The notes under the pieces: model-generated
The model's input: the letters and a program-made list of their open reading frames with translations, nothing else
The model's database searches: none
What the model was told of the DNA's origin: nothing
Part shown: piece after piece, positions 51,497 to 60,428 of the stretch
Position numbering within the stretch: the first letter of the stretch is position 1
Layout: every line of letters begins with the position of its first letter
Translations under genes and position numbers: made by a program
Source of the DNA: Chakrabartyella piscis
Lineage (GTDB): Bacteria; Bacillota; Clostridia; Lachnospirales; Anaerotignaceae
Assembly: GCA_030067835.1 (NCBI GenBank)
Contig: CP092441.1
Location: 2,976,001 to 3,040,000, forward strand
Reading direction: 5' to 3'
DNA length: 64,000 nucleotides

Positions 51497-52192
51497 TCAA
51501 CCAAAAATTTGTAACATCAACTGCAATAAAAAATTATTTTCATACAATATAGATGCTATTTTTGTATCTTCCAATGCCAAAATAATTGTTTGCATACCGC
51601 CACTACATTCTTGTAATGCCAACACAATGCCTATCACCCATATCCAAAGAACACCTTGCACACCGCCAATTGCAGCACCAAATAATTGATTGAAAAAGCT
51701 CAACACCGGTAAATTCGCCATCAAATCCAGAAAATGCAACAACAAATTCCCAGCAATCAGAATCACGAAGTACACCAAAAGTGCACTGAAAATGAATACA
51801 CAAACATCTGCTATGGATTCTGCTAAGAACAAAGATATCCCTTCCATGTCCAAAAGACCACTGACAGACTCCAGTCCACTATTTTGTATGATTTCCTTCA
51901 AAAAGTCTGGCATATCCAAATAAGAAAGCAAATCCGGTTCCATCCAACGTTCTGAAAAGGTGGTATCAATTGCAACTTTTTCTCCGATTCTTTCAATTAA
52001 ATTTTCATATAGCACTGTTTTTTTGATTGCACTTGCCGCTGGCACAGTCAATACCTTAACACCGATAAAGGCACATAGCATTGGCAAAAAGGAAAATGTT
52101 GCAAAGAAAAATCCTTTGCGATACCCCATAAATGCCAAGAATAGTACAATCAACAAAACGATTCCATCTATTATATATGGTGAAAACTCCAT
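51497..52192 (-). CDS. CvpA-family membrane protein
   Basis: Of 231 residues with four membrane helices. YIIDGIVLLIVLFLAFMGYR KGFF is the first helix and the conserved RKG turn of the CvpA family; SFFNQLFGAAIGGVQGVLWI W is the second signature (a conserved N-x-x-x-G-x-x-x-G helix). CvpA proteins affect membrane stability and secretion of small peptides, with no defined transport reaction. It is a single-gene unit with its own terminator. Confidence 0.85.
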   Translation of the reverse strand: MEFSPYIIDGIVLLIVLFLAFMGYRKGFFFATFSFLPMLCAFIGVKVLTVPAASAIKKTVLYENLIERIGEKVAIDTTFSERWMEPDLLSYLDMPDFLKEIIQNSGLESVSGLLDMEGISLFLAESIADVCVFIFSALLVYFVILIAGNLLLHFLDLMANLPVLSFFNQLFGAAIGGVQGVLWIWVIGIVLALQECSGGMQTIILALEDTKIASILYENNFLLQLMLQIFG

Positions 52193-52225
52193 AGTACACC
52201 TCTTTTTCTTTTGTATGTAGTTTGG

Positions 52226-52283
52226 GACAGTTATTACGGGACAGCACAGCTATCCCCTACTGGAATTAGTATTGGTTGTTTGG
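52226..52283. repeat. 58-bp direct repeat, copy 1
   Basis: Nearly identical to 52311-52368, 85 bases away. Each copy contains GGGACAGC-ACA-GCTATCCC (or its one-base variant) followed by CTACTGGAATTAGTATTGG. Confidence 0.85.
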
Positions 52284-52310
52284 GTTGCATATAACGCATT
52301 ATATTTGAAG

Positions 52311-52368
52311 GACTGTTATTGTGGGACAACACAGCTATCCCCTACTGGAATTAGTATTGGTTGTTGGT
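52311..52368. repeat. 58-bp direct repeat, copy 2
   Basis: Second copy of the repeat at 52226-52283. The palindromic core again ends in CCCCTAC, tying it to the dispersed palindrome family. Confidence 0.85.
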
Positions 52369-52376
52369 TTACAACA

Positions 52377-52400
52377 GGTGACGAAACGTCACCCCTACAG
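52377..52400. repeat. Palindrome with CCCCTACA tail
   Basis: GGTGACG-AAA-CGTCACC followed by CCTACAG; seven perfect pairs. Confidence 0.75.
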
Positions 52401-52405
52401 TTTCA

Positions 52406-53752
52406 TTATGGTTCCAATTCCACTTCTTTTGCAACTTCTTCTAATTCTAGTTCTGTTTCTTCTGGTTCTGATTCTACTTCTTCCATTTTCACTACTTCTG
52501 GCTCTGTTTCTTCCAGTTCAATGAGTGTATTGGTTTGGGTTACAGTTCCACGCAATGTAAACAATTCTGCTTGCAACGCCCCCACCATCAACACACGATT
52601 CAAGCTACTCATGGTCAGAACATCCTTGATGCCACCAGTCACTTGGTGTTGCCATTCTTCTGATCCTTTATAAGTAAGTCCCACATAGGTTTTACCATCA
52701 CCAACAACAATCCCCTTATCTGATGCACGCAAATATTCCACGCCATCCATTTGGTATGTGCCCACTTCTTTGCCTTTTGTATCCATAGAAAGTATGGTTC
52801 CTGTTTCTACTCCTTCTGCATTTGGCAATACAGCACCCAAAACCAAGACTGCATAGGATTTATTGGAGAAATCACACAGTTCCACCCAATTGGAAAATTC
52901 CATATTCCAACTTTCCACACCAGCTGTTGTAATACAGAGCAATTGTTGATCTGAAATGGCAAACAGCGTATTATTGTCCATATATTTCACCTTGGAAACC
53001 ACTTCATCTTCCATTTCAATGCCCGCAAACATACTATCTGTATAGGCTTCGCTATCACCTGGGTTCAAATAGAAGAATAGCACCTTACTTTTCATTTTGA
53101 TGTCGTTGGTATCCAAATAAGTAACGCAAAATGTTTTATTATCATCAGAAACATCAGAAAACATAGGATAAGTTCCATCTGCCGCTTCCACACGTCCTTT
53201 CAACAAAACGCCATTTTGGTTATACACCCTTACATAATATTCGTCTTGGGATTTGAAAATGACAGACAAATACCCATTTGTGTTCAGCTCAAATTGAATG
53301 GGTGCACCATCCAACTGCAACGTATATTGCAAACCCACTTGGTTATACACACGTATCCCTCGTCCATTCATATCGGCAACTGCAACATATTCTCCTTCGT
53401 AAATGGTTTTCGGATTTTCCATATTGAAGGTATCACTCCATTTTTGATCGCCAATACTATCGTAATATTTCACACCATCCTTTGTGGATAGCAAGAAACT
53501 TTCACCAAAGGGTATGATTTGGGTGCTTGTGTTTTCACCAATGGTAATGGTATTTTCTGCAACAACGCCTGTACTGCTTTCACTCTCCACAGGCACAACA
53601 TCCATGACAAAGTCACGCACTACCCCTTCACCATACATGGTTTCCAAATAAACTCCAGCCATTGCAAAAAGAGCACTCAAACAAATGATGCCCCAAAATT
53701 GTACATTCGGTTTCTTTTTTGTACGTTTTTCTTTGTCTTTTTTTCGTGCCAT
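52406..53752 (-). CDS. DUF5711-like membrane-anchored beta-propeller protein
   Basis: Of 448 residues from the ATG at 53752, with AGAGG upstream. A basic cytoplasmic N-terminus (ARKKDKEKRTKKKPN) is followed by one membrane helix (FWGIICLSALFAMAGVYLET) and a repeat-rich extracellular domain of quinoprotein-like strands (WSDTFNMENPKTIYEGEYVA VADMNGRGIRVYN). The C-terminal 40 residues are almost pure Glu with Val and Leu. This fits DUF5711, a family of unknown function in clostridia. Its neighbour cvpA is in the same direction, separated by repeats. Confidence 0.72.
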   Translation of the reverse strand: MARKKDKEKRTKKKPNVQFWGIICLSALFAMAGVYLETMYGEGVVRDFVMDVVPVESESSTGVVAENTITIGENTSTQIIPFGESFLLSTKDGVKYYDSIGDQKWSDTFNMENPKTIYEGEYVAVADMNGRGIRVYNQVGLQYTLQLDGAPIQFELNTNGYLSVIFKSQDEYYVRVYNQNGVLLKGRVEAADGTYPMFSDVSDDNKTFCVTYLDTNDIKMKSKVLFFYLNPGDSEAYTDSMFAGIEMEDEVVSKVKYMDNNTLFAISDQQLLCITTAGVESWNMEFSNWVELCDFSNKSYAVLVLGAVLPNAEGVETGTILSMDTKGKEVGTYQMDGVEYLRASDKGIVVGDGKTYVGLTYKGSEEWQHQVTGGIKDVLTMSSLNRVLMVGALQAELFTLRGTVTQTNTLIELEETEPEVVKMEEVESEPEETELELEEVAKEVELEP

Positions 53753-53808
53753 ATGATACAAGCCTCTTTTCCAAGAATGGTACTATTCTGTTGTTGTATG
53801 TGATAGCG

Positions 53809-53833
53809 GTTGATTCGTGAATCAATCCTACAA
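53809..53833. repeat. Palindrome with TCCTACA tail
   Basis: TTGATT-CGTG-AATCAA followed by TCCTACA. Confidence 0.65.
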
Positions 53834-53981
53834 TGATATATTGATTGTTTATGGTATATCAGTACGATGTGGGCATCACACCCTACGCAAAATATAAATA
53901 CTTTCTCATACTATTTTCTTTTATCATCATACTATATCAAAGCCTATTTGGCAAATCTTTGACCATCTTCTTAATGAAAAC

Positions 53982-54120
53982 TCCCAATTAAACTTAATGA
54001 GACCTATTATACACGAACACATCTCAATTATGTAGGGAATGCATTGTATGCATTCCACTTTCGGTATACATACAATGCGCCCCCTACAAGATATAAAAGC
54101 CCTTTTATCTTTAATTGGGA
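53982..54120. repeat. MITE-like 139-bp repeat
   Basis: Outer inverted arms TCCCAATTAAA / TTTAATTGGGA. Inside lies TGTAGGGAATGCATTGTATG, a GGAATGCA-TTGTA-TGCATTCC stem, and CATACAATGCGCCCCCTACA. The right half matches 51373-51441. It has no coding capacity. Confidence 0.6.
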
Positions 54121-54258
54121 TAATGAAAATACTGGTTTTGCAACACATATCCTTCATACAAATAATCGGTTTTTCATATTTTATAGAAAAATATGCATTA
54201 TTATAGTAGAAACTCGCTTTTCCCGTTTCATAGAACTGTTGTTTCAATCAAAAGAACA

Positions 54259-54285
54259 GGCGGACACATAGGTCCGCCCCTACAG
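54259..54285. repeat. Palindrome with CCCCTACA tail
   Basis: GGCGGAC-ACATAG-GTCCGCC followed by CCTACAG; seven perfect pairs. Confidence 0.8.
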
Positions 54286-54332
54286 CTTGTGGCAGGGAGT
54301 CGTAGCACCCGCCCAACCTAATTTTCACGCAA

Positions 54333-54364
54333 AAAATCCTACAGGTAGCAACCCATAGGATTTT
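54333..54364 (-). terminator. glgA terminator
   Basis: AAAATCCTA (54333-54341) and TAGGATTTT (54356-54364), T run on the minus strand. Confidence 0.75.
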
Positions 54365-54371
54365 GGTTTTC

Positions 54372-55817
54372 TTATTCAGCTGGATCCAACAAAGATTCGT
54401 ATAGTTTGATGTATTCCAAAGCAGAACTGCTCCAAGAATAATCGCTATTCATTGCATTGACCACAACTTGGTTCCATTCTTCTTTACCATTCCAATACAC
54501 TTCAAGCGCTTGGTCTGTTGCCCAAAGAATACCACCACCATCGTAATTTTCAAACAAGAAGCCATTGCCTTCTTTGGTTTCCATGGAATATGGTTGGATT
54601 GTATCTGCCAAACCGCCAGTTTTACGTACAATTGGTACAGTACCGTGACGCAAACTGAACATTTGACCCAAGCCACATGGTTCAAATCTGGAAGGCATCA
54701 TAAACAAGTCAGAACCTGCATAGATTTGTTGTGCCAAAGCTTCATCAAAGAAGATATTTGCACTGACACGATGTGGATATCTATTTTGCATTTCACGGAA
54801 GAAGTATTCAAATCTACTTTCTCCAGTGCCCAACAAAACAAATTGCACATCTCTTTGCATCAATTCATCAAATACATAGCTCAAGATATCGATACCTTTT
54901 TGGTCTGCCAAACGTGTGATCATACCAATAACAGGTACATCTCTTTGTTCCAAGCCCAAACGTTCTTGCAAAGCCAATTTATTTTTTGCTTTTCCATCCA
55001 ATTTTTTTGCAGTATAAGAATAAGGCAAACGCTTATCGGTTTCTGGATTATTGGTTGTATAATCAATCCCATTGACAATACCACTGAGCACATGGTTGCG
55101 ACTACGCAAAATACCATCCATACCATATGCATATTCCCAAGTTTGGATTTCTTCTGCATAGGTACCACTTACTGTGGAAATATGGTCTGCATACATAAGC
55201 CCCATTTTCATGAAGCTGACACTGCCAAAGAACTCAACTTTTCCATTTTCATAGCAATAATAAGGTACACCCAAAAGCTCCATTGTGCTCTTATCGAAAT
55301 TACCTTGGTATTGCAAGTTATGAATGGTGAACACAGTCTTGATTTTGGAATAGTACACCATTTTTTTGTAAATTTCGTTGAGATACAAACAGACTGGTCC
55401 TGTTTGCCAATCGTTACAGTGGAGCACATCAGGATAGAAGTCCAACATAGACATCATATCCAAAACAGCTTTGCCAAAGAATGCAAAACGTTCGTTGTCA
55501 TCGCCATAGCCATACAAGCCACCACGACCAAAATAGAAATCGTTTTCAATAAAATAAACCGGTACATCGCCACGTTTTACCAAAACTTTTGCTTTTTGTG
55601 TTCTCCAAGACAAATGGACGTCAAATTCTCCAAGGAATTCCACACCTTCCATTTCGCTATTTTTGATGGACATATGACGTGGGATTACCACACGTACATC
55701 CACACCTTGTTCTTTCAGTGCCTTTGGTAAGGAACCTACAACATCACCCAAACCGCCACTTTTCACATAAGGAGCCGATTCAGACGCTACAATCAATACT
55801 TTCAAATTTGGATTCAT
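54372..55817 (-). CDS. glgA: Glycogen/starch synthase (GT5)
   Basis: Of 481 residues from the ATG at 55817 (AGAGGTGAAG upstream); earlier starts lack a ribosome site. LKVLIVASESAPYVKSGGLG DVVGSLPKAL carries the ADP-glucose binding motif (KxGGL). The second motif RKTGGLADTIQPY, along with MPSRFEPCGLGQ, completes the GT5 active site. It adds glucose from ADP-glucose to glycogen. No other glg gene is adjacent, and it has its own terminator. Confidence 0.95.
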   Translation of the reverse strand: MNPNLKVLIVASESAPYVKSGGLGDVVGSLPKALKEQGVDVRVVIPRHMSIKNSEMEGVEFLGEFDVHLSWRTQKAKVLVKRGDVPVYFIENDFYFGRGGLYGYGDDNERFAFFGKAVLDMMSMLDFYPDVLHCNDWQTGPVCLYLNEIYKKMVYYSKIKTVFTIHNLQYQGNFDKSTMELLGVPYYCYENGKVEFFGSVSFMKMGLMYADHISTVSGTYAEEIQTWEYAYGMDGILRSRNHVLSGIVNGIDYTTNNPETDKRLPYSYTAKKLDGKAKNKLALQERLGLEQRDVPVIGMITRLADQKGIDILSYVFDELMQRDVQFVLLGTGESRFEYFFREMQNRYPHRVSANIFFDEALAQQIYAGSDLFMMPSRFEPCGLGQMFSLRHGTVPIVRKTGGLADTIQPYSMETKEGNGFLFENYDGGGILWATDQALEVYWNGKEEWNQVVVNAMNSDYSWSSSALEYIKLYESLLDPAE

Positions 55818-55918
55818 TTTCTTCACCTCTATATCTATTTTACTATGTTTTTCCTTTCGTAGCAAGAAAATATTCCCTAAATTTTAACCAAAATATTCAT
55901 ATCCTATGAAAAAAATGG

Positions 55919-55924
55919 TATACT
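55919..55924 (+). promoter_or_regulatory. Possible pepF promoter -10 box
   Basis: TATACT with a weak -35 (TTCATA, 17-base spacer), 185 bases before pepF. A hairpin TATGGTC-TTGACCATA lies in the leader near 56043-56060. Confidence 0.35.
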
Positions 55925-56108
55925 AGGGATGTATCTTGTGTTACATTGGTGATACACATAGAATGAATGGTAAAAAATGGAAAATATTGTAAGAAATCAA
56001 CAATAGAATATGACCTACACAAATGTGCATTGTCACCATAGAGTATGGTCTTGACCATACCGCAACTCAAAAAAAACAAATCATTTCACATACAGAAAGG
56101 AAGATATT

Positions 56109-57905
56109 ATGTCACAACAAATACTAGAACGCAACCAAGTAGATGCCAAGAACAAATGGCACATCACCGATTTTTACGAAACCGACGCAGATTGGGAAGT
56201 GGAATTTACCAGTTTGCAAAACCAACTTCCAGAGCTTTCTGCATTTGCTTCACACCTTGGTGATGATGCAGATACACTGTTTGCTTGTCTTTCCAAAAAT
56301 TTGGAACTTTCCTCTATTTTGGATAAGGTGTACACCTATTCCCATATGCGTTTGCATGAAGATAGTGGCAATGGCACTGCACAAGCAATGGCTTCTCGTG
56401 GAGAAATGTTGTTGGTGGAATATTCTGCCACAACTTCTTTCATCACACCTGAACTACTTTCCATTCCAGAAGAAACATTGGAACAATTCCGCAAAGAAAA
56501 ACCAGAAGAATCTGCATTATATGACCATTTCTTCCATTCTTTGTTGCGTCAAAAAGCACATACACTGACCCAAGCAGAAGAAGAATTATTAGCAAAAGCT
56601 TCAGAACTTGCAGATGCACCACAACAAATTTTCACTATGCTCAACGATGCAGACATGCAATTTGGTATGATTACAGATGCTGATGGCAATGAAGTTCCAC
56701 TTACAAAGGGTAGATATGTGACTTTCTTGGAAAGTTCTGATCGAAATGTACGTAAACAAGCATTTGAAACTTTGTACAAATCCTATCTCAGTCAAAAAAA
56801 CACCATTGCAGCAACCTATAGCAGTTCTGTCAAAGGTGATGTATTCTTTGCAAAAGCAAGAAATTACGATTCTGCTTTGGATATGGCATTGGCTGATGAT
56901 AACATTCCAACATCTGTTTACGATACTTTGGTGGATACAGTCCATGAACACCTACCACTACTTCATAAATACGTTTCTTTGCGTAAAAAAGAATTGGGTG
57001 TAGAAGAACTCCATATGTATGATTTGTATACCCCTTTGGTTGCAGAAGCCGATATGAAAATCCCATATGCAGAAGCAAAAGAAACGGTTTTGGAAGCACT
57101 GCAAGTTTTGGGTGATGATTATACCAAAGCTCTCGATATGGGTATGAACAGTGGTTGGATTGATGTATATGAAAACAAAGGAAAACGTGGTGGTGCTTAC
57201 TCTTGGGGTAGCTATGCAGTACATCCATTTGTGCTTCTCAATCATAACGATACCATCAACAGTATGTTTACTTTGGCTCATGAAATGGGTCATGCACTCC
57301 ACAGCTATTTCACATGGCAAAAACAACCTTATCTTTATGGTGGTCATAAAATCTTTGTTGCAGAAGTGGCATCCACTTGTAACGAAGCACTCTTAATGGA
57401 GCACTTGCTTGCCAAAACAGATGACAAAAAAACCAGAAAATACCTCATCAATTATTTCTTGGAGCAATTCCGTGGTACTTTGTTCCGTCAAACCATGTTT
57501 GCTGAATTTGAACGCATCACACATGCTTTGGTGGAAGCTGGTGAAGCCTTGACTTGGGAAGTTCTCAATGATATTTACCGCAAATTGAACCTTCAATACT
57601 TTGGTGATGATATTGTCATTGATGAAGATATTGATGTGGAATGGGCTAGAATCCCTCATTTCTACAATGCGTTTTATGTGTACCAATATGCCACAGGCTA
57701 TAGTGCTGCAATCGCATTGTCACGTGGTATTTTACAAGAGGGTCAACCTGCAATTGACAGATATTTGGATTTCCTTTCCAAAGGTGATCGTGAATATTCC
57801 ATTGATTTGTTGAAGGGTGCTGGTGTGGATTTGTCTTCTGCTGAACCAATCCAAAAAGCACTTGCATTGTTTGAAGAATTGTTGGATGAATTTGAAGCAC
57901 TGTAA
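56109..57905 (+). CDS. pepF: Oligoendopeptidase F
   Basis: Of 598 residues. The zinc site LAHEMGHALHSYFTWQKQPY (HExxH near 390) is followed by the third ligand Glu in FVAEVASTCNEALLMEHLL, as in M3B peptidases. The N-terminal half (LERNQVDAKNKWHITDFYET DADWE) is the usual helical PepF region. It cleaves short peptides in the cytoplasm. The ATG at 56109 has AGAAAGGAAG upstream. A monocistronic gene. Confidence 0.95.
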   Translation: MSQQILERNQVDAKNKWHITDFYETDADWEVEFTSLQNQLPELSAFASHLGDDADTLFACLSKNLELSSILDKVYTYSHMRLHEDSGNGTAQAMASRGEMLLVEYSATTSFITPELLSIPEETLEQFRKEKPEESALYDHFFHSLLRQKAHTLTQAEEELLAKASELADAPQQIFTMLNDADMQFGMITDADGNEVPLTKGRYVTFLESSDRNVRKQAFETLYKSYLSQKNTIAATYSSSVKGDVFFAKARNYDSALDMALADDNIPTSVYDTLVDTVHEHLPLLHKYVSLRKKELGVEELHMYDLYTPLVAEADMKIPYAEAKETVLEALQVLGDDYTKALDMGMNSGWIDVYENKGKRGGAYSWGSYAVHPFVLLNHNDTINSMFTLAHEMGHALHSYFTWQKQPYLYGGHKIFVAEVASTCNEALLMEHLLAKTDDKKTRKYLINYFLEQFRGTLFRQTMFAEFERITHALVEAGEALTWEVLNDIYRKLNLQYFGDDIVIDEDIDVEWARIPHFYNAFYVYQYATGYSAAIALSRGILQEGQPAIDRYLDFLSKGDREYSIDLLKGAGVDLSSAEPIQKALALFEELLDEFEAL

Positions 57906-57965
57906 AAAATAAAACTTAAGATTCTTTGTCACTTTGTTCCTCTGAATGACAGACGTTGGCTGTAT

Positions 57966-57991
57966 TGTAGGGTACGCATTATATGCGTGCC
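57966..57991. repeat. Palindrome with TGTAGGG head
   Basis: TGTAGGG then TACGCAT-TAT-ATGCGTG, in reverse orientation to most copies. Confidence 0.65.
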
Positions 57992-58025
57992 ACCAACCAA
58001 TCACATAGATTCTTTATCAAGTTAC

Positions 58026-58052
58026 GGGCGCTCACATAGGAACGCCCCTACA
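58026..58052. repeat. Palindrome with CCCCTACA tail
   Basis: GGGCG...CGCCC around CTCACATAGGAA, then CCTACA. The loop resembles ACATAGG of the copy at 54259. Confidence 0.65.
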
Positions 58053-58068
58053 TAATATTCTACGCAAC

Positions 58069-58110
58069 AAAAAACCGTTATACTGCATATACGCAATATA
58101 ACGGTTTTTT
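58069..58110. terminator. Bidirectional terminator between pepF and the HesB-like gene
   Basis: AAAAAACCGTTATA and TATAACGGTTTTTT arms around a 14-base loop, with A and T runs on both sides, serving two convergent genes. Confidence 0.85.
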
Positions 58111-58146
58111 TGGTTTTCACTATTCACTCTTCATTCTTCACTGCCC

Positions 58147-58437
58147 TTAATGGCATCCGCCACCACAACCAGCACAGCCAGAATTTGGATTGATGAGAGT
58201 CAATTTGCCACCATCTGCATCAATTGTAACTTCGCCTGTCCATGCTTTTGTTTCGTCATCCATGAAAACAGGAACACCATCGATCATTTCTGGTTGTTCT
58301 TCTTCAATTACGCCTACCATTTCAAAACCAAGGGAATTTCCACAACAAGAACTTTGTGTGAACATAGTCAATGCTGCTGCTCCATTTGCTTCCAAAATGT
58401 TCATAATCACTTCTTTTGCACTTTCTGTAATTTTCAT
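58147..58437 (-). CDS. HesB/IscA-like iron-sulfur protein
   Basis: Of 96 residues. MKITESAKEVIMNILEANGA begins the HesB-like fold, CCGNSLGFEM holds the central cysteines, and the C-terminus ends CAGCGGGCH, a metal-binding pattern as in IscA/HesB-like proteins. It could carry or repair iron-sulfur clusters. It lies just upstream of a gene for an iron-sulfur flavoprotein on the same strand, 130 bases apart. Confidence 0.8.
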   Translation of the reverse strand: MKITESAKEVIMNILEANGAAALTMFTQSSCCGNSLGFEMVGVIEEEQPEMIDGVPVFMDDETKAWTGEVTIDADGGKLTLINPNSGCAGCGGGCH

Positions 58438-58568
58438 ATGTTATCTCCTATTTATCGCTTTATATTTTGTATTTTTGTAATGTTTCCACATTATCCACAT
58501 AGTGTATCATCTTTTGTGACATTTTAGCAAGTGAAATTCACATATCTACTGGAAAATGTAAGATATCA

Positions 58569-59942
58569 TCACCCATGTTGGATATTGGTAAATTCAGAAA
58601 TTTCACGATTTATGGTACACAAATCCTCTACAGACAATTCATGTACATCTGGGTGACCTGTGATTCTAGCAAAGGTTTTCAATTCTTCGTTGGATACATG
58701 CAAGAAGTTGTACACACGTTGTGCTGCTGATTCCACTTTCAGGCGACTTCTTAACTCTGGGTCTTGTGTAGCAATGCCAACAGGACAACCGCCACTGCCA
58801 CAAATGCGATATTGTTGACATGCAGCAGCAATCAAAGCAGAAGAAGCGATTGCAACCGCATCTGCACCCAAAGCAATTGCTTTTGCAAAGTCAGAAGATA
58901 CACGCAAACCGCCAGTGATCACCAAAGCGATATCAGAACCAATGGAATCCAAATATTTTCTAGCACGATACAAAGCATAGATGGTTGGAACCGATGTGGA
59001 TTCTCTTAGGAACAATGGACTGGAACCGGTTGCACCACCTCTACCATCAATGGTGATGAAATCAGGCTCTGCAAATACACAAAATTCCATATCTTTTTCA
59101 ATGCGACCTGCTGCAATTTTGATACCAATGGGTCTACCATCAGATTCTTCTCGCAAATAATCCACCATTGCTTTCAAATCCTCTTTGGAATTGATTTCTG
59201 GGAATTTAGATGGACTTTGTACATCTTCACCTTGTTTTTTACCACGAAGTGCTGCAATTTCAGCAGTCACTTTTTCACCAGGCAAATGACCACCCATACC
59301 AGGTTTGGTACCTTGTCCAATTTTGATTTCAATGGCGTCTACAGATTTCAAATTTTCTGATATGACGCTATATTTATTGGGTACATATTCAAAAATATAT
59401 TTATAGGAAGCCGCTTTTTCTTCTGGAAGCATACCACCTTCACCACTACACATACCTGTTTTTGCCATTGCAGAACCAGTTGCCAAAGCCACTTTGATTT
59501 CCTTGGACAATGCACCAAAGGACATATGAGAAATGTAGATGGGGCTTTCCAAAACCATAGGTTGTTTTGCATGCACACCAATGACTGTTTTTGTGCTGAC
59601 GTCTGCATCATCATCCAGTGGCGGTGGGTTCAGTTGTGCACCCAAAAGCAAGATTTCGTCCCAACTAGGCATTGGCATTTTGGTACTCATTGCTGCATGA
59701 AGGCTATGTCCTGTTTGTGCGATTTCGTGGATTTCTGCCATGTAACGTTCTGTTTTGTCCTCACGTTTCAAACTGCCATAGGACAAATCCAAAGTTTCTG
59801 GTTCTGGTTTCTTTTCTTCTGCCACTGGCACAAATTTATCGATTGGTTGTTTACAAAGTGGACAGGCATCCAAATCAGATAATGGTTTGCCTTCTTTTTC
59901 TTCGTCATGAACATAATTGCAAATGCTACAGCGATATACCAT
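58569..59942 (-). CDS. Rubredoxin-glutamate-synthase-like FMN oxidoreductase
   Basis: Of 457 residues from the ATG at 59942 (GAGGAGGTACTC upstream). A small rubredoxin-like domain (YRCSICNYVHDEEKEGKPLS DLDACPLCKQP) is followed by the glutamate-synthase FMN barrel: ISHMSFGALSKEIKVALATG, IKIGQGTKPGMGGHLPGEKV, GGATGSSPLFLRE, and the cluster CRICGSGGCPVGIATQDPEL-like region with three Cys. It resembles the archaeal and clostridial GltB-like proteins that act without a large amidotransferase domain. The substrate is not certain. Confidence 0.85.
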   Translation of the reverse strand: MVYRCSICNYVHDEEKEGKPLSDLDACPLCKQPIDKFVPVAEEKKPEPETLDLSYGSLKREDKTERYMAEIHEIAQTGHSLHAAMSTKMPMPSWDEILLLGAQLNPPPLDDDADVSTKTVIGVHAKQPMVLESPIYISHMSFGALSKEIKVALATGSAMAKTGMCSGEGGMLPEEKAASYKYIFEYVPNKYSVISENLKSVDAIEIKIGQGTKPGMGGHLPGEKVTAEIAALRGKKQGEDVQSPSKFPEINSKEDLKAMVDYLREESDGRPIGIKIAAGRIEKDMEFCVFAEPDFITIDGRGGATGSSPLFLRESTSVPTIYALYRARKYLDSIGSDIALVITGGLRVSSDFAKAIALGADAVAIASSALIAAACQQYRICGSGGCPVGIATQDPELRSRLKVESAAQRVYNFLHVSNEELKTFARITGHPDVHELSVEDLCTINREISEFTNIQHG

Positions 59943-60048
59943 GTGAGTACCTCCTCGTTGTCGTCGATAGAAAGTCATTTGTCTTTATTTTACACCTGAA
60001 TCTCTGTGATTGCAAGGAATTTGGCGGTTTACAGTATGGGAATACAAC

Positions 60049-60072
60049 GGGCGACCACTGGTCGCCCCTACA
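60049..60072. repeat. Palindrome with CCCCTACA tail
   Basis: GGGCGACCA-C-TGGTCGCCC followed by CTACAA; nine perfect pairs, the best copy of the family. Confidence 0.85.
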
Positions 60073-60125
60073 AAGTACAAATTGTAGGATAGTGGCTTAA
60101 AACCCATCCACCAAAATAAATGAAT

Positions 60126-60150
60126 TGTAGGGGCGATTCACGAATCGACC
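60126..60150. repeat. Palindrome with TGTAGGGG head
   Basis: TGTAGGGG then CGATTC-AC-GAATCG, opposite orientation. Confidence 0.7.
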
Positions 60151-60363
60151 GTAGGGTTTATTGTACTGTATAATTGTTGAAGCAAAAAAATAAATCGCCT
60201 ATTTGCCGTAGACGATTCTTTTGGGGCTAATCTCTAACTCACATCACCAAGGTATCACTTATGTCCTTCTTTATGTATAATTTACTGTAGCACACAGCTT
60301 TTGTCAAGATGTTCTTGCTTTGTCTGTGTGTTATTTATTTGTATTTTTTCATTGATTTTCATA

Positions 60364-60400
60364 GAAAAAAACTTCCTCTAGGTATCACCCAAAGGAAGTC
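60364..60400 (-). terminator. putP terminator
   Basis: ACTTCCT (60371-60377) and AGGAAGT (60393-60399), with a T7 run on the minus strand. Confidence 0.75.
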
Positions 60401-60428
60401 TTATGTTATCTCATATACATTTCAAATC

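Larger units (their letters stand above)
53834..54371. other. Gene-free spacer with a MITE-like repeat
   Basis: No gene. An 11-base perfect inverted pair, TCCCAATTAAA (53982-53992) and TTTAATTGGGA (54110-54120), encloses a segment with TGTAGGG...CCCTACA ends. A further palindrome lies at 54259 and the glgA terminator at 54333. Confidence 0.6.
59943..60363. other. Gene-free spacer with palindromes
   Basis: No gene. It contains the palindromes at 60049 and 60126 and AT-rich sequence; the symporter's terminator follows. Confidence 0.6.

Noticed and set aside
54468..55730. A 420-codon open frame on the plus strand opposite glgA
   Set aside because: It is the complement of a complete glycogen synthase gene with conserved motifs; composition is Cys/His/Phe-rich and no ribosome site or family is seen. 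It is a shadow frame.
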